Below, piece by piece: positions 43,658 through 51,626 of a stretch of 64,000 bases of DNA. Both the position numbers and the translations under genes were made by a program. The stretch comes from Clostridium moniliforme (lineage in GTDB: Bacteria; Bacillota; Clostridia; Clostridiales; Clostridiaceae). The stretch is from positions 372,001 to 436,000 of the forward strand of contig NZ_JAGGJZ010000002.1 in assembly GCF_017873235.1 (NCBI RefSeq), given 5' to 3'. How positions within the stretch are numbered: position 1 is the stretch's first letter; each line of letters begins with the position of its first letter. The notes below the pieces were generated by a model. It saw only the letters and a list, made by a program, of their open reading frames with translations. It did no database searches and was not told where the DNA came from.

Positions 43658-43702
43658 AGGAGGTGAATTACTCTAAATTATTTTTTAGGGTAGCTTTATA
43701 TG
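43658..43702 (+). promoter_or_regulatory. Ribosome binding site separated from the start codon by a hairpin (spoIIAA)
   Basis: AGGAGGTGA (43658-43666) is followed by a hairpin, TACTCTAAA (43669-43677) with TTTAGGGTA (43684-43692), one G-U pair, 6-nt loop. The start ATG 43700 comes 7 nt after the stem. AGGAGG to ATG is 36 nt along the RNA but about 10-12 nt if the stem forms. The spoIIAA frame has a TAG at 43691-43693, so no earlier start is possible. A weak AGGG at 43687-43690, inside the stem, is the only alternative. Confidence 0.65.
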
Positions 43703-44035
43703 TATCTTAAATTTAAAAAAAATGATAAAAGCTTAATTATTCATCTAATAGGGGAATTAGATCATCATAGTGCAGAGGAAGTTAGAGTTAAAATTGATGA
43801 TAGAATAGAAAGGGATAACATAAGAAAAGTTATATTAGACTTTAGCGGAGTAACTTTTATGGATAGTTCTGGAATTGGAGTTGTAGTTGGAAGATATAAA
43901 AAGGTTTTGTCAGTTGGCGGAAATATATGTGTGGCAAATGTTAATAGTAGTGTAAATAGAGTTTTTGAATTATCAGGATTATTTAAAATTATAAAAAAAT
44001 TTAATACTGTAGATGAGGCAGTAAGGTACATTTAA
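43700..44035 (+). CDS. spoIIAA: Anti-sigma-F factor antagonist SpoIIAA
   Basis: STAS-domain protein of 111 residues. When unphosphorylated it displaces SpoIIAB from sigma-F in the forespore. It starts MYLKFKKNDKSLIIHLIGELD, and the regulatory serine is S57 in FMDSSGIGVVVGRYK. It is the first gene of spoIIAA-spoIIAB-sigF, with a gap of 15 nt to the next gene. Its ribosome binding site is set apart by a hairpin, described separately. Confidence 0.95.
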   Translation: MYLKFKKNDKSLIIHLIGELDHHSAEEVRVKIDDRIERDNIRKVILDFSGVTFMDSSGIGVVVGRYKKVLSVGGNICVANVNSSVNRVFELSGLFKIIKKFNTVDEAVRYI

Positions 44036-44050
44036 TGGAGGGGTTTTGTT

Positions 44051-44485
44051 ATGTATGATAATAAAATAAGTATTGAATTTTTAAGCAAATCTCAAAATGA
44101 GGCTTTTGCAAGAGTTGCAATTGCAGCCTTTGTTTCCCAATTAGATCCAACAATTGAAGAATTAACAGATGTAAAGACTGCAGTTTCAGAAGGGGTAACA
44201 AATTCTATTATTCATGGCTATGAAAATAGAGAAGATGGAAAAGTTAAAATAGATGCTTTAATAGAAAAAAATGAAGTTGAAATAGTAATATCAGATTTTG
44301 GAAGAGGAATAGAGGATATAGAAAAAGCTAAAGAACCATTATATACATCAAGACCAGATCTTGAAAGATCAGGGATGGGATTTACTGTTATGGAAAGTTT
44401 TATGGATTCTTTAGAAGTTTATAGTGAAAAGGGAAAAGGGACAAAGGTGGTTATGAAAAAAAAATTTGATATTGAAGTATGGTAG
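44051..44485 (+). CDS. spoIIAB: Anti-sigma-F factor SpoIIAB
   Basis: GHKL-fold serine kinase and anti-sigma factor of 144 residues. The N-box is [16 protein letters not shown], the G1 box [11 protein letters not shown], and the G2 region [11 protein letters not shown]. It binds sigma-F and phosphorylates SpoIIAA, using the ATP/ADP state to switch partners. AATGGAGGGG precedes the ATG. It sits between its two partners. Confidence 0.95.
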   Translation: MYDNKISIEFLSKSQNEAFARVAIAAFVSQLDPTIEELTDVKTAVSEGVTNSIIHGYENREDGKVKIDALIEKNEVEIVISDFGRGIEDIEKAKEPLYTSRPDLERSGMGFTVMESFMDSLEVYSEKGKGTKVVMKKKFDIEVW

Positions 44486-44494
44486 GGGAATATT

Positions 44495-45250
44495 ATGAAT
44501 ATTGAGAATTGTAAAAGAGAGGAATTTAATTATGATAATAATTCAGAGCTTTTACCTTTAGCTAAAAATGGTGATGAAAAAGCTTTAGATAGATTAATAG
44601 AAATGAATCTTCCTTTAGTATCTTCAATTAGTAAAAAATTTTTAAATAGAGGTTATGATTATGAAGATATTTATCAGATAGGATCAATTGGTCTTGTTAA
44701 GGCTATTAAAAATTTTGATAATTCATTTAATGTTAAATTTTCAACATATGCAGTACCTATGATAATTGGAGAAATAAAAAGATTTTTAAGAGATGACGGA
44801 ATTATAAAAGTAAGTCGTAATGTTAAAACCTTAGCTAAAAAAATTCATTATTGTAAAGAAGAACTTACAAAAAAACTTAATAGAGAGCCTACAATTGATG
44901 AGTTAGCAGAGTATTCAAGTATAGATAAAGAAGAAATAATTATGGCAATAGAAGCATCTTCAAGTATGCAGTATTTATATGACACTATTCACCAAGATGA
45001 TGGAGCTCCTGTATTACTTATAGATAAAATTAGCCAAAAGGGAGAAGATGATACTTTAATGATTGATAGAATAGCTTTAAAAGAAGCTATTGGTTCACTA
45101 GATACTAAATCAAGACAGATTATAATGCTTAGGTATTTTAAAGATAAAACTCAAGTTCAAGTTGCCAAAATGCTTGGAATAAGTCAGGTGCAGGTTTCAA
45201 GAATAGAAAAGAAAGTTTTAAAAAAAATGAAAGAAAAATTAAAGGAATAA
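44495..45250 (+). CDS. sigF: RNA polymerase sigma-F factor
   Basis: Sporulation sigma factor of 251 residues for early forespore genes. Region 2 has YDYEDIYQIGSIGLVKAI and KFSTYAVPMIIGEIKRFLRDD. Region 3 contains IKVSRNVKTLAKKI. Region 4 contains LGISQVQVSRIEKKVL, a helix-turn-helix for the -35 element. GGGGAA lies before the ATG, 9 nt after spoIIAB. It ends the spoIIA operon with a terminator and is followed by sporulation genes that are typically forespore-expressed. Confidence 0.96.
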   Translation: MNIENCKREEFNYDNNSELLPLAKNGDEKALDRLIEMNLPLVSSISKKFLNRGYDYEDIYQIGSIGLVKAIKNFDNSFNVKFSTYAVPMIIGEIKRFLRDDGIIKVSRNVKTLAKKIHYCKEELTKKLNREPTIDELAEYSSIDKEEIIMAIEASSSMQYLYDTIHQDDGAPVLLIDKISQKGEDDTLMIDRIALKEAIGSLDTKSRQIIMLRYFKDKTQVQVAKMLGISQVQVSRIEKKVLKKMKEKLKE

Positions 45251-45287
45251 AAATAAGGAAAGAAATAATTTCTTTCCTTATTTTTAT
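45251..45287 (+). terminator. spoIIA operon terminator
   Basis: A perfect 15-bp stem (45251-45265 with 45269-45283), 3-nt loop, followed by more T. It separates sigF from spoVAC. Confidence 0.88.
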
Positions 45288-45362
45288 TTAACTTTATTTT
45301 CCAGTGTTATATTTTAAATTTTACAAATACTAATTATATGAATATAGAAAGGGGTAATTATA

Positions 45363-45833
45363 TTGAAAAAAAATCAATTAAAGAAGAAAGAAGAAGTTGT
45401 AAAAAAAAGATTTAAAACTCTTACAGAACAAAGTGAACCTAAACCTCAAGTTACTAGAAATTGTATAAGAGCATTTATAGTTGGTGGAGCTATTTGTGTG
45501 ATAGGACAAATAATAACAAATATTCTTATGAGATTTGGATTTACAAAAGATGAAGTTTCAGCAATAACATCTGTAATAATGGTTCTTATAGGAGCACTTC
45601 TTACAGGTGTTGGTATATATGATAAAATTGCAAATTACGGAGGAGCTGGAACTGTTGTTCCAATAACAGGATTTGCTAATGCTGTTGTTGCACCTGCTAT
45701 AGAATTTAAAAAAGAAGGGTTTGTTTTTGGAGTTGCTGCAAAAATGTTTACAATAGCAGGACCAGTTTTAGTATATGGAATTGGTAGTTCTGTAATTATA
45801 GGAATAATTTATTATATAAAGGATCTTTTTTAA
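45363..45833 (+). CDS. spoVAC: Stage V sporulation protein AC
   Basis: SpoVAC of 156 residues, a membrane protein of the dipicolinic acid channel in the spore inner membrane. After a basic N-terminus (KKNQLKKKEEVVKKRFK) come about four hydrophobic segments, with IRAFIVGGAICVIGQ, GGAGTVVPITGFANAVV and a final hydrophobic helix. The start is a TTG at 45363 after AAAGGGGTAA. It opens the spoVAC-D-E group, which here directly follows sigF as in many spore formers. Confidence 0.93.
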   Translation: MKKNQLKKKEEVVKKRFKTLTEQSEPKPQVTRNCIRAFIVGGAICVIGQIITNILMRFGFTKDEVSAITSVIMVLIGALLTGVGIYDKIANYGGAGTVVPITGFANAVVAPAIEFKKEGFVFGVAAKMFTIAGPVLVYGIGSSVIIGIIYYIKDLF

Positions 45834-45852
45834 TTAAAGTGGAGGTGTAATA

Positions 45853-46869
45853 ATGAGTGAAATTAAAAAGATTGGAGGACAAACTATTAAACTAAAAAAT
45901 CCACCAACAATTATATCAACATTTTCTTTAGTTGGTCCAAAAGAAGGAGAAGGGCCATTAAAAGAATATTTTGATGATGTGCTAATTGATGAAAGTTGTG
46001 GGAAAGAAAGCTTTGAAAAAGCAGAAACAGAAATGATGTATACAGCAATTAGTGAAGCTATAAAAAGAGCTAATTTAAAAGAAACAGACATAGACTATAT
46101 GTTTGCAGGAGACTTATTAAATCAAATAATATCATCAGGTTTTGCAGCAAGAAAACTTAATATACCTTTCTTTGGACTTTATGGGGCATGTTCTACAATG
46201 TCAGAATCTTTAGGTCTTGCAGCCCTTATTATGGATGGTGGTTTTGCAAATAATGTGGTAGCATCAACATCATCACATTTTTGTGCAGCAGAAAGACAAT
46301 TTAGATTTCCTTTAGAATATGGTTCTCAAAGATGTAAGACTGCTCAATGGACTGTTACAGGTGCTGGAGCAATGATTCTTGGCAAAAAAGGTAATTTTCC
46401 TAAAGTTACATATGTTACAACAGGCGTTGTAAAAGATTATGGAATTAAAGATGCAAATAATATGGGAGCTGCAATGGCACCTGCTGCTGTAGATACTATA
46501 TATAAACATTTCAAAGATACAGGAAAAACTCCAAAGGATTATGACATAATTACTACTGGAGATTTAGGTAAAGTAGGTAAAAAAATATTAGATGATTTAA
46601 TATTAGAATATGGTTATGATATAAGAGAAAATCATATAGATTGTGGAGAGATGATATTTAATAATGAACTTCAAGGAACAGAAGCTGGTGGAAGTGGATG
46701 TGGATGTTCTGCTGTAGTTACTTGTGGATACATATATAAAAAGATGATGAGGGGAGAAATTAAAAGTGCATTGATTGTTTCAACTGGTGCACTTATGAGT
46801 ACAACATCTTCACTTCAAGGAGAAAGTATTCCAGGTATAGCACATGCAGTTGCTATAGAGATGGATTAA
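45853..46869 (+). CDS. spoVAD: Stage V sporulation protein AD
   Basis: SpoVAD of 338 residues, a soluble thiolase-fold protein that binds dipicolinic acid on the spore inner membrane for uptake. IISTFSLVGPKEGEGPL, GLYGACSTMSESLGLAA and AERQFRFPLEYGSQR are typical. The cysteine in GACSTM sits where thiolases have their nucleophile. GTGGAGGTG precedes the ATG, 19 nt after spoVAC. Confidence 0.95.
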   Translation: MSEIKKIGGQTIKLKNPPTIISTFSLVGPKEGEGPLKEYFDDVLIDESCGKESFEKAETEMMYTAISEAIKRANLKETDIDYMFAGDLLNQIISSGFAARKLNIPFFGLYGACSTMSESLGLAALIMDGGFANNVVASTSSHFCAAERQFRFPLEYGSQRCKTAQWTVTGAGAMILGKKGNFPKVTYVTTGVVKDYGIKDANNMGAAMAPAAVDTIYKHFKDTGKTPKDYDIITTGDLGKVGKKILDDLILEYGYDIRENHIDCGEMIFNNELQGTEAGGSGCGCSAVVTCGYIYKKMMRGEIKSALIVSTGALMSTTSSLQGESIPGIAHAVAIEMD

Positions 46870-46888
46870 CAAAGAAAGGAGAATTTTT

Positions 46889-47242
46889 ATGGAGTATGTA
46901 AAAGCATTTATAGTTGGAGGATTAATATGTGTTATAGCTCAAATACTAATGGATAAAACTAAACTTACTCCTGCTAGAATATTAGTTCTTTTTGTAACTT
47001 TAGGAGCGGTTCTTGGAGCTTTTGGATTATATGATAAACTTATTGCTTTTTCAGGAGCAGGAGCTACAATACCATTACCTAGCTTTGGAAATTCCCTTGC
47101 GAAAGCTGCAATAAAAGAAGTAAATCAAATTGGATTACTTGGAGTATTTACTGGAGGAATAAAAGGAACTGCAGCTGGAATAACAGCTTCAATATTTTTT
47201 GGATATATTATGGCTATTATTTTTAATCCAAAGAGTAAGTAA
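46889..47242 (+). CDS. spoVAE: Stage V sporulation protein AE
   Basis: SpoVAE (SpoVAEB type) of 117 residues, a homologue of SpoVAC with about three to four membrane helices: AFIVGGLICVIAQILMD, FVTLGAVLGAFGLYDKL, GAGATIPLPSFGNSLAK and ASIFFGYIMAIIF. It forms the membrane core of the channel with SpoVAC. AAAGGAG precedes the ATG. Only C, D and E are present here, the reduced set seen in clostridia, compared with seven genes in Bacillus. Confidence 0.93.
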   Translation: MEYVKAFIVGGLICVIAQILMDKTKLTPARILVLFVTLGAVLGAFGLYDKLIAFSGAGATIPLPSFGNSLAKAAIKEVNQIGLLGVFTGGIKGTAAGITASIFFGYIMAIIFNPKSK

Positions 47243-47292
47243 AAGAATAAAAAATATAAACCTGTCAATAATTATCTATGAGGTGGAAACTT

Positions 47293-48987
47293 ATGAGAAT
47301 AATTGAGCTAGGTAAAGTTAAATTACCCATTGTATATATAGCAATAACATTTCTTTTTAGTAGTTTGTATTATAGATATTTTGATAGAGATTTTTGGCTA
47401 GCTATTATTTTAGTTAGTCTTTTATTTTTATGGATATTTTTAAAAGAAGGATTTCAATTTTTTATATTTATATTATCTATATTTTTTATTGGAATTTTAA
47501 CTAATATTAATTATTATAATCTAAATGTAAAAGAGTATGAAAATATAATAATTGAAAGAATATATTCTTATGGTGGAATTGGAAAAATAAATAACAGAAA
47601 AATATATTTAAAAGGAAAGCTTCAGGGATTTAAAGAAGGTTATGAAATAATAGCTAAAGGAAAATTTAAAAAAGATATAAATAAGGAAAAAGGAATTATT
47701 GGAGAGTATAAGATTGAAAAGTTAAAAATAAAAGAAAATAGTATATTTACAAAATTATCAAATATTAAAGAAGAATTTAAAAGAAAACTTGAAGAAAATA
47801 TTGGATATAGAAAATCTGGTCTTATAACATCAATAGTTTTTGGAAGAGATAGTAACTTAGGAAATGAAGATGAAGAATATATGAAAAGATTTGGAATAAT
47901 ACATGCACTTAGTGTTTCAGGTCTTCATATAGGTATTATTTTTTTAATTTTCAAAAAAATATTTAATGAAAAAATATCATTAGGTTTTACATTAATATAT
48001 GTTTTTATGACTGGAATGGCCTTTTCTAGTATTAGAGCTTTTATAATGTTACTTTTCTCAAATTTAGGATTTATATTAAGAAAAAAATACAATCCTATTG
48101 GAGGTATTGCAGTTAGTTCAATAATAATATTTTTCATGTCACCATACTGTATATTTAATATAGGTTTTTTATTATCTTTTGGAGCAACTCTTGGAATATT
48201 ACTTTATAACAAGGGTTTAAATCGTAAGTTATATAAACTACCTAATTTTTTAAGGGGTGTTGTTAGTATATCTATTTCAGCTCAAATATTCACCTTACCA
48301 TTATTAATAATATTTTTTAATGAATTTTCATTAGGATTTATTGTAGGAAATATAATATTAATTCCTTTAATAAATTTAATATTAGTTGTTGGAGTTTTTT
48401 CTATATTTATAGTTAAAATTCCTTCAATATTTGATTTTTTTAGTTTTGTATTAAAAGTCATAGTAAATACTTTAGATGAAGTTACTGAATTTTTATTAGA
48501 TTTTATTCCAGAAATTTTTAGCATAAATGAGTATTATGCTTATTTTTATATAGTTTTATTACTTTGTTACTACTTATATAAAAATGGAATGGCTAAAGCT
48601 ATTTTTTTACCTATATTTTATATAATGTATATATGTATTGATTTATATAGTTTTTATCCTAAAATAATTTATAGAAATGAAGGTAGTTTAGTTATATCAC
48701 ATAAAGGAGATAGAGTAGCTTTAACTAACGAAAATATTAATATTAATAAATTAAAAAACAAAACTTTATCTTTTAGAGCATATAGAGATTTTGAAAAAAT
48801 AAGAATAAAAGAGGATTCATGGATTATAAAAGAAGATAAAAATTATATATTAAATTTTAATGGAACTAATTATTATTTAAATATAAATGGTTTAAATAAA
48901 AAGGATATTAAATATGATATAATAAATTTCAAAGAGAATGAAGCAAGAGAGATTATTATATTAAATAATGATTTATTAATAAAGTAA
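47293..48987 (+). CDS. comEC: ComEC/Rec2-type competence membrane protein, short form
   Basis: ComEC-like protein of 564 residues. The N-terminus has two or three helices and an extracytoplasmic OB-like domain (about 70-160). The Competence domain follows with HALSVSGLHIGIIFLI and MAFSSIRAFIMLL, with about eight more helices to residue 450. The last 110 residues are hydrophilic. The metallo-beta-lactamase-like domain with HxHxDH, present in B. subtilis ComEC (776 residues), is missing. AGGTGG supports ATG 47293 over an in-frame ATG at 47278 that has no ribosome binding site. It is followed by holA after 24 nt, the usual arrangement. Confidence 0.87.
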   Translation: MRIIELGKVKLPIVYIAITFLFSSLYYRYFDRDFWLAIILVSLLFLWIFLKEGFQFFIFILSIFFIGILTNINYYNLNVKEYENIIIERIYSYGGIGKINNRKIYLKGKLQGFKEGYEIIAKGKFKKDINKEKGIIGEYKIEKLKIKENSIFTKLSNIKEEFKRKLEENIGYRKSGLITSIVFGRDSNLGNEDEEYMKRFGIIHALSVSGLHIGIIFLIFKKIFNEKISLGFTLIYVFMTGMAFSSIRAFIMLLFSNLGFILRKKYNPIGGIAVSSIIIFFMSPYCIFNIGFLLSFGATLGILLYNKGLNRKLYKLPNFLRGVVSISISAQIFTLPLLIIFFNEFSLGFIVGNIILIPLINLILVVGVFSIFIVKIPSIFDFFSFVLKVIVNTLDEVTEFLLDFIPEIFSINEYYAYFYIVLLLCYYLYKNGMAKAIFLPIFYIMYICIDLYSFYPKIIYRNEGSLVISHKGDRVALTNENININKLKNKTLSFRAYRDFEKIRIKEDSWIIKEDKNYILNFNGTNYYLNINGLNKKDIKYDIINFKENEAREIIILNNDLLIK

Positions 48988-49011
48988 ATTATATTTGAAA
49001 GGTGATTAGTT

Positions 49012-50046
49012 TTGATAAATTATGAAATGTTAGAGAAAAACATAAAATCTAATAAAATTAAAAATTCTTATGTATTTTCAGGTCCTGACGAAGAGCTAAT
49101 TAAAGAAGCTATTTCTAAATTAGTTAATCCATATATTGATGAAGGACTTAAAGATTTGAATTTTATTAAATTTGATGGAGTACAATGTACATTTGATGAA
49201 ATTGTAAATGCTTGTGAAACATTACCTTTTATGTCTGAAAAAAAGGTTGTTATAGTTTATAGATGTGCATTTTTAAAAGAAAAGTTAGATGCTCAAAATA
49301 AAGGCTTTTATAATAGAATAAAAGAGTATTTGAAAGATATTCCAGAGCATACAATATTAGTTTTATATCATGTACTTAGCGATAAAAGAGATACTGTAAG
49401 AAAAAATAAAAATATAATGGCATTAGATAAAATAACAACAGTTGTTCAAATTGATAAGCTTAAAAGGGATGGATTTTATAAGAGAGTAGAAGCTTTATTT
49501 AAAAAAAGTGGTAAAAATATAAATAAGGTTGAACTTAGATATCTTTGTGAGAAACTTCCTATGAATTTGGATATAGCTAACAAAGAAGTTTCCAAAATAA
49601 TAGATTATACTTTGGATAGAGAAATTAAAAGAAAAGATATAGACTTATTAATTCCAAATAAAAGTGAAGATGATGTATTTGATTTAGTTGATTTAGTATC
49701 TCAAAGAAAAATAGAAAGAGCCCTTGATATATTAAATGAACTTTTATTTAAGGCAGATCAACATATGCTTATAATTACAACAATAGAAAATCAATTTAAA
49801 AGACTTTACGAGTTAAAGATTGGACTTCTTAAAGGAAAAAGGGCAGAAGATTTTGTTAGTGAATTTAGAGTTCCACAATTTGTTTTAGATAAATTAATTA
49901 TTCAAAGTAAAAAATTTACCTTAAAACAATTAGAAAAGATATTAAAGTTTTGTGTAGAAACAGAAGGTAATTTAAAAAGTAGTTCAAGTAATAAAAAGTC
50001 TGAACTTGAATTATTTTTAGTTAGTATAGCAATGGTTAAAAGATAA
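49012..50046 (+). CDS. holA: DNA polymerase III subunit delta
   Basis: Clamp-loader delta subunit of 344 residues. The N-terminal domain contains NSYVFSGPDEELIKEAI and the TLPFMSEKKVVIVY segment. The C-terminal helical collar domain contains ALDILNELLFKADQHMLI. It opens the sliding clamp at replication forks. The start is a TTG at 49012 with AAAGGTGATT upstream. It sits between comEC and rpsT, the conserved order in Firmicutes. Confidence 0.9.
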   Translation: MINYEMLEKNIKSNKIKNSYVFSGPDEELIKEAISKLVNPYIDEGLKDLNFIKFDGVQCTFDEIVNACETLPFMSEKKVVIVYRCAFLKEKLDAQNKGFYNRIKEYLKDIPEHTILVLYHVLSDKRDTVRKNKNIMALDKITTVVQIDKLKRDGFYKRVEALFKKSGKNINKVELRYLCEKLPMNLDIANKEVSKIIDYTLDREIKRKDIDLLIPNKSEDDVFDLVDLVSQRKIERALDILNELLFKADQHMLIITTIENQFKRLYELKIGLLKGKRAEDFVSEFRVPQFVLDKLIIQSKKFTLKQLEKILKFCVETEGNLKSSSSNKKSELELFLVSIAMVKR

Positions 50047-50056
50047 ATATTTATAA

Positions 50057-50095
50057 CATAAAAAAGCACCTATTAAAAATAGATGCTTTTTTATG
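50057..50095. terminator. holA terminator
   Basis: A 17-bp stem with one mismatch (50057-50074 with 50078-50095), loop AAA, with T6 in the right arm. Confidence 0.8.
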
Positions 50096-50123
50096 TAATT
50101 TAAGATAATCTTAAAAAGTAAAT

Positions 50124-50145
50124 AACCGACCATAAAAGGTCGGTT
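50124..50145 (-). terminator. rpsT terminator
   Basis: AACCGACC (50124-50131) pairs with GGTCGGTT (50138-50145). Read on the minus strand it follows the rpsT stop by a few bases and leads into a T-rich tract. Confidence 0.75.
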
Positions 50146-50152
50146 TATGTTA

Positions 50153-50416
50153 CTATGCCATAGCATTTAACTTTGCAGCTAATCTTGACTTCTTTCTAGC
50201 AACCATGTTCTTATGAAGAACTCCTTTTGAAGCAGCCATATCTAAAGACTTAGTAGCCTTAACGAATAAAGCTTTAGCTTCTTCAGCATTGTTAGCTTCG
50301 ATAGCCATTTCAAACTTCTTTATAGCAGTTTTTAAAGCTGATTTAATCATTCTATTTTTTAAAGTTTTAGTTTCAGTAACTTTAATTCTTTTCTTTGCTG
50401 ATTTTATATTTGCCAT
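50153..50416 (-). CDS. rpsT: 30S ribosomal protein S20
   Basis: S20 of 87 residues, a helical rRNA-binding protein that acts early in 30S assembly. [21 protein letters not shown] and the rest, with the conserved KKAAS-like [18 protein letters not shown] segment, are typical. GAGGGGGTGA precedes the ATG. It stands alone on the minus strand between holA and gpr, with its own promoter, a structured leader of about 75 nt and a terminator. Confidence 0.97.
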   Translation of the reverse strand: MANIKSAKKRIKVTETKTLKNRMIKSALKTAIKKFEMAIEANNAEEAKALFVKATKSLDMAASKGVLHKNMVARKKSRLAAKLNAMA

Positions 50417-50423
50417 TACTTTT

Positions 50424-50481
50424 CACCCCCTCTAAATTTTATAGGGCCTCATTGCAGTTTTTTGGGGAATCTGCATACGAG
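50424..50481 (-). promoter_or_regulatory. Structured rpsT leader
   Basis: On the minus strand a 10-bp stem with one bulged A (50471-50481 with 50448-50457) closes a 13-nt loop (50458-50470). That loop contains TCCCC. The rpsT Shine-Dalgarno region (50424-50432) is GAGGGGGTG, which can pair with this loop. This is the layout of a translational autoregulation element; S20 is known to regulate its own translation in E. coli, but by a different RNA. Confidence 0.45.
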
Positions 50482-50500
50482 TTTATATTCAACAAACCAT

Positions 50501-50529
50501 ATTATAGCATTGAAATTTATTATATTCAA
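50501..50529 (-). promoter_or_regulatory. rpsT promoter
   Basis: On the minus strand TTGAAT (50529-50524), a 17-nt spacer and consensus TATAAT (50506-50501). Confidence 0.75.
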
Positions 50530-50592
50530 GTATTAAATTTAAACAATAAGGAAAAATAATGATGAAGATAGAATAAGTTAAGAGGTGAGAGT

Positions 50593-51567
50593 ATGCTAAA
50601 TTTTAGAACGGATCTTGCAATAGAAGCTAAGGAGGATTATACCAAAGTTCACAAAAATGAAATTGATGGAGTAATTGTAGATGAAAATACTGTAAACAAT
50701 AATAAAGTTACAACAGTAACAATAAATAATGAAGATGGAGCAAAAAAACTTGGAAAACCAATTGGTACTTATATAACAGTAGATATTAAGGATCATACAA
50801 TTTATGATGGTGAACTTATGGATGATGTTTCCAAGGCAGTAGGCAAAACATTAAAAAAATTAGTTAACATTAAAAAAGAACAAACTGCACTTATAGTAGG
50901 TCTTGGTAATTGGAAGGTTACTCCAGATGCTCTTGGACCTAAAGTAGTTGAGAAAATAATGATTACAAGACATTTAAAGGAAGTAATGCCAGAAGCTATT
51001 GATGATTCAATAATACCAGTTTGTGCTATTGCACCAGGAGTTTTAGGAATTACAGGTATAGAAACTGTAGAAATAATAAAAGCTTTGGTAGAAAAAATAA
51101 AACCAGATTTAGTAATATGTATTGATGCATTAGCATCTAGAAGAATTGAAAGAGTTAATAGAACAATTCAAATAAGTAATACTGGAATATCACCAGGAGC
51201 TGGTGTTGGAAATCACAGAATGCAAATAAGTGAAGAAACATTGGGAGTAAAGGTTATAGCAATTGGAGTTCCAACAGTTGTAGATGCTTCAACTATTGCA
51301 AATGATAGTATAGATTTGGTAATAGATGAACTTATACGTAAATCAGAAAGTGGTTCAGAGTTTTTCAACATGATAAAAGGTATAGATAAGAATGAAAAAA
51401 GTATCCTTATAAAGGAATTATTAAATCCTTATGTAGGAGATCTTATAGTTACACCAAAAGAAGTAGATTTAGTAATAGATTCTTTATCAAAAATAATTGC
51501 AAATGGAATAAATATAGCAGTTCAACCAAATCTTGAACTTGAAGATATAAATAAATTTCTAGGATAA
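50593..51567 (+). CDS. gpr: Germination protease GPR
   Basis: GPR of 324 residues, the aspartate-type protease that degrades small acid-soluble spore proteins at germination. It is made as a zymogen in the forespore. FRTDLAIEAKEDY, IVGLGNWKVTPDALGPKVV and CIDALASRRIERVNRTIQIS are typical. AAGAGGTGA precedes the ATG. In this lineage it lies next to spoIIP, as here (59-nt gap). Confidence 0.95.
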   Translation: MLNFRTDLAIEAKEDYTKVHKNEIDGVIVDENTVNNNKVTTVTINNEDGAKKLGKPIGTYITVDIKDHTIYDGELMDDVSKAVGKTLKKLVNIKKEQTALIVGLGNWKVTPDALGPKVVEKIMITRHLKEVMPEAIDDSIIPVCAIAPGVLGITGIETVEIIKALVEKIKPDLVICIDALASRRIERVNRTIQISNTGISPGAGVGNHRMQISEETLGVKVIAIGVPTVVDASTIANDSIDLVIDELIRKSESGSEFFNMIKGIDKNEKSILIKELLNPYVGDLIVTPKEVDLVIDSLSKIIANGINIAVQPNLELEDINKFLG

Positions 51568-51586
51568 AAATATAATAATTATGTAA

Positions 51587-51621
51587 ATTCCCTCATATAC
51601 ATTAAAAAGTAGGGAGGGGAT
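51587..51621 (+). promoter_or_regulatory. Possible Shine-Dalgarno-masking hairpin before spoIIP
   Basis: ATTCCCTC (51587-51594) can pair over 8 bp, with one G-U, with GAGGGGAT (51614-51621), the ribosome binding site of spoIIP. The 19-nt loop between is AT-rich. Confidence 0.35.
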
Positions 51622-51626
51622 TAGGA

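Noticed and set aside
43558..43660. Spo0A box upstream of spoIIAA
   Set aside because: No TGTCGAA or close variant could be seen; control by Spo0A remains likely from knowledge of relatives but is not supported here.
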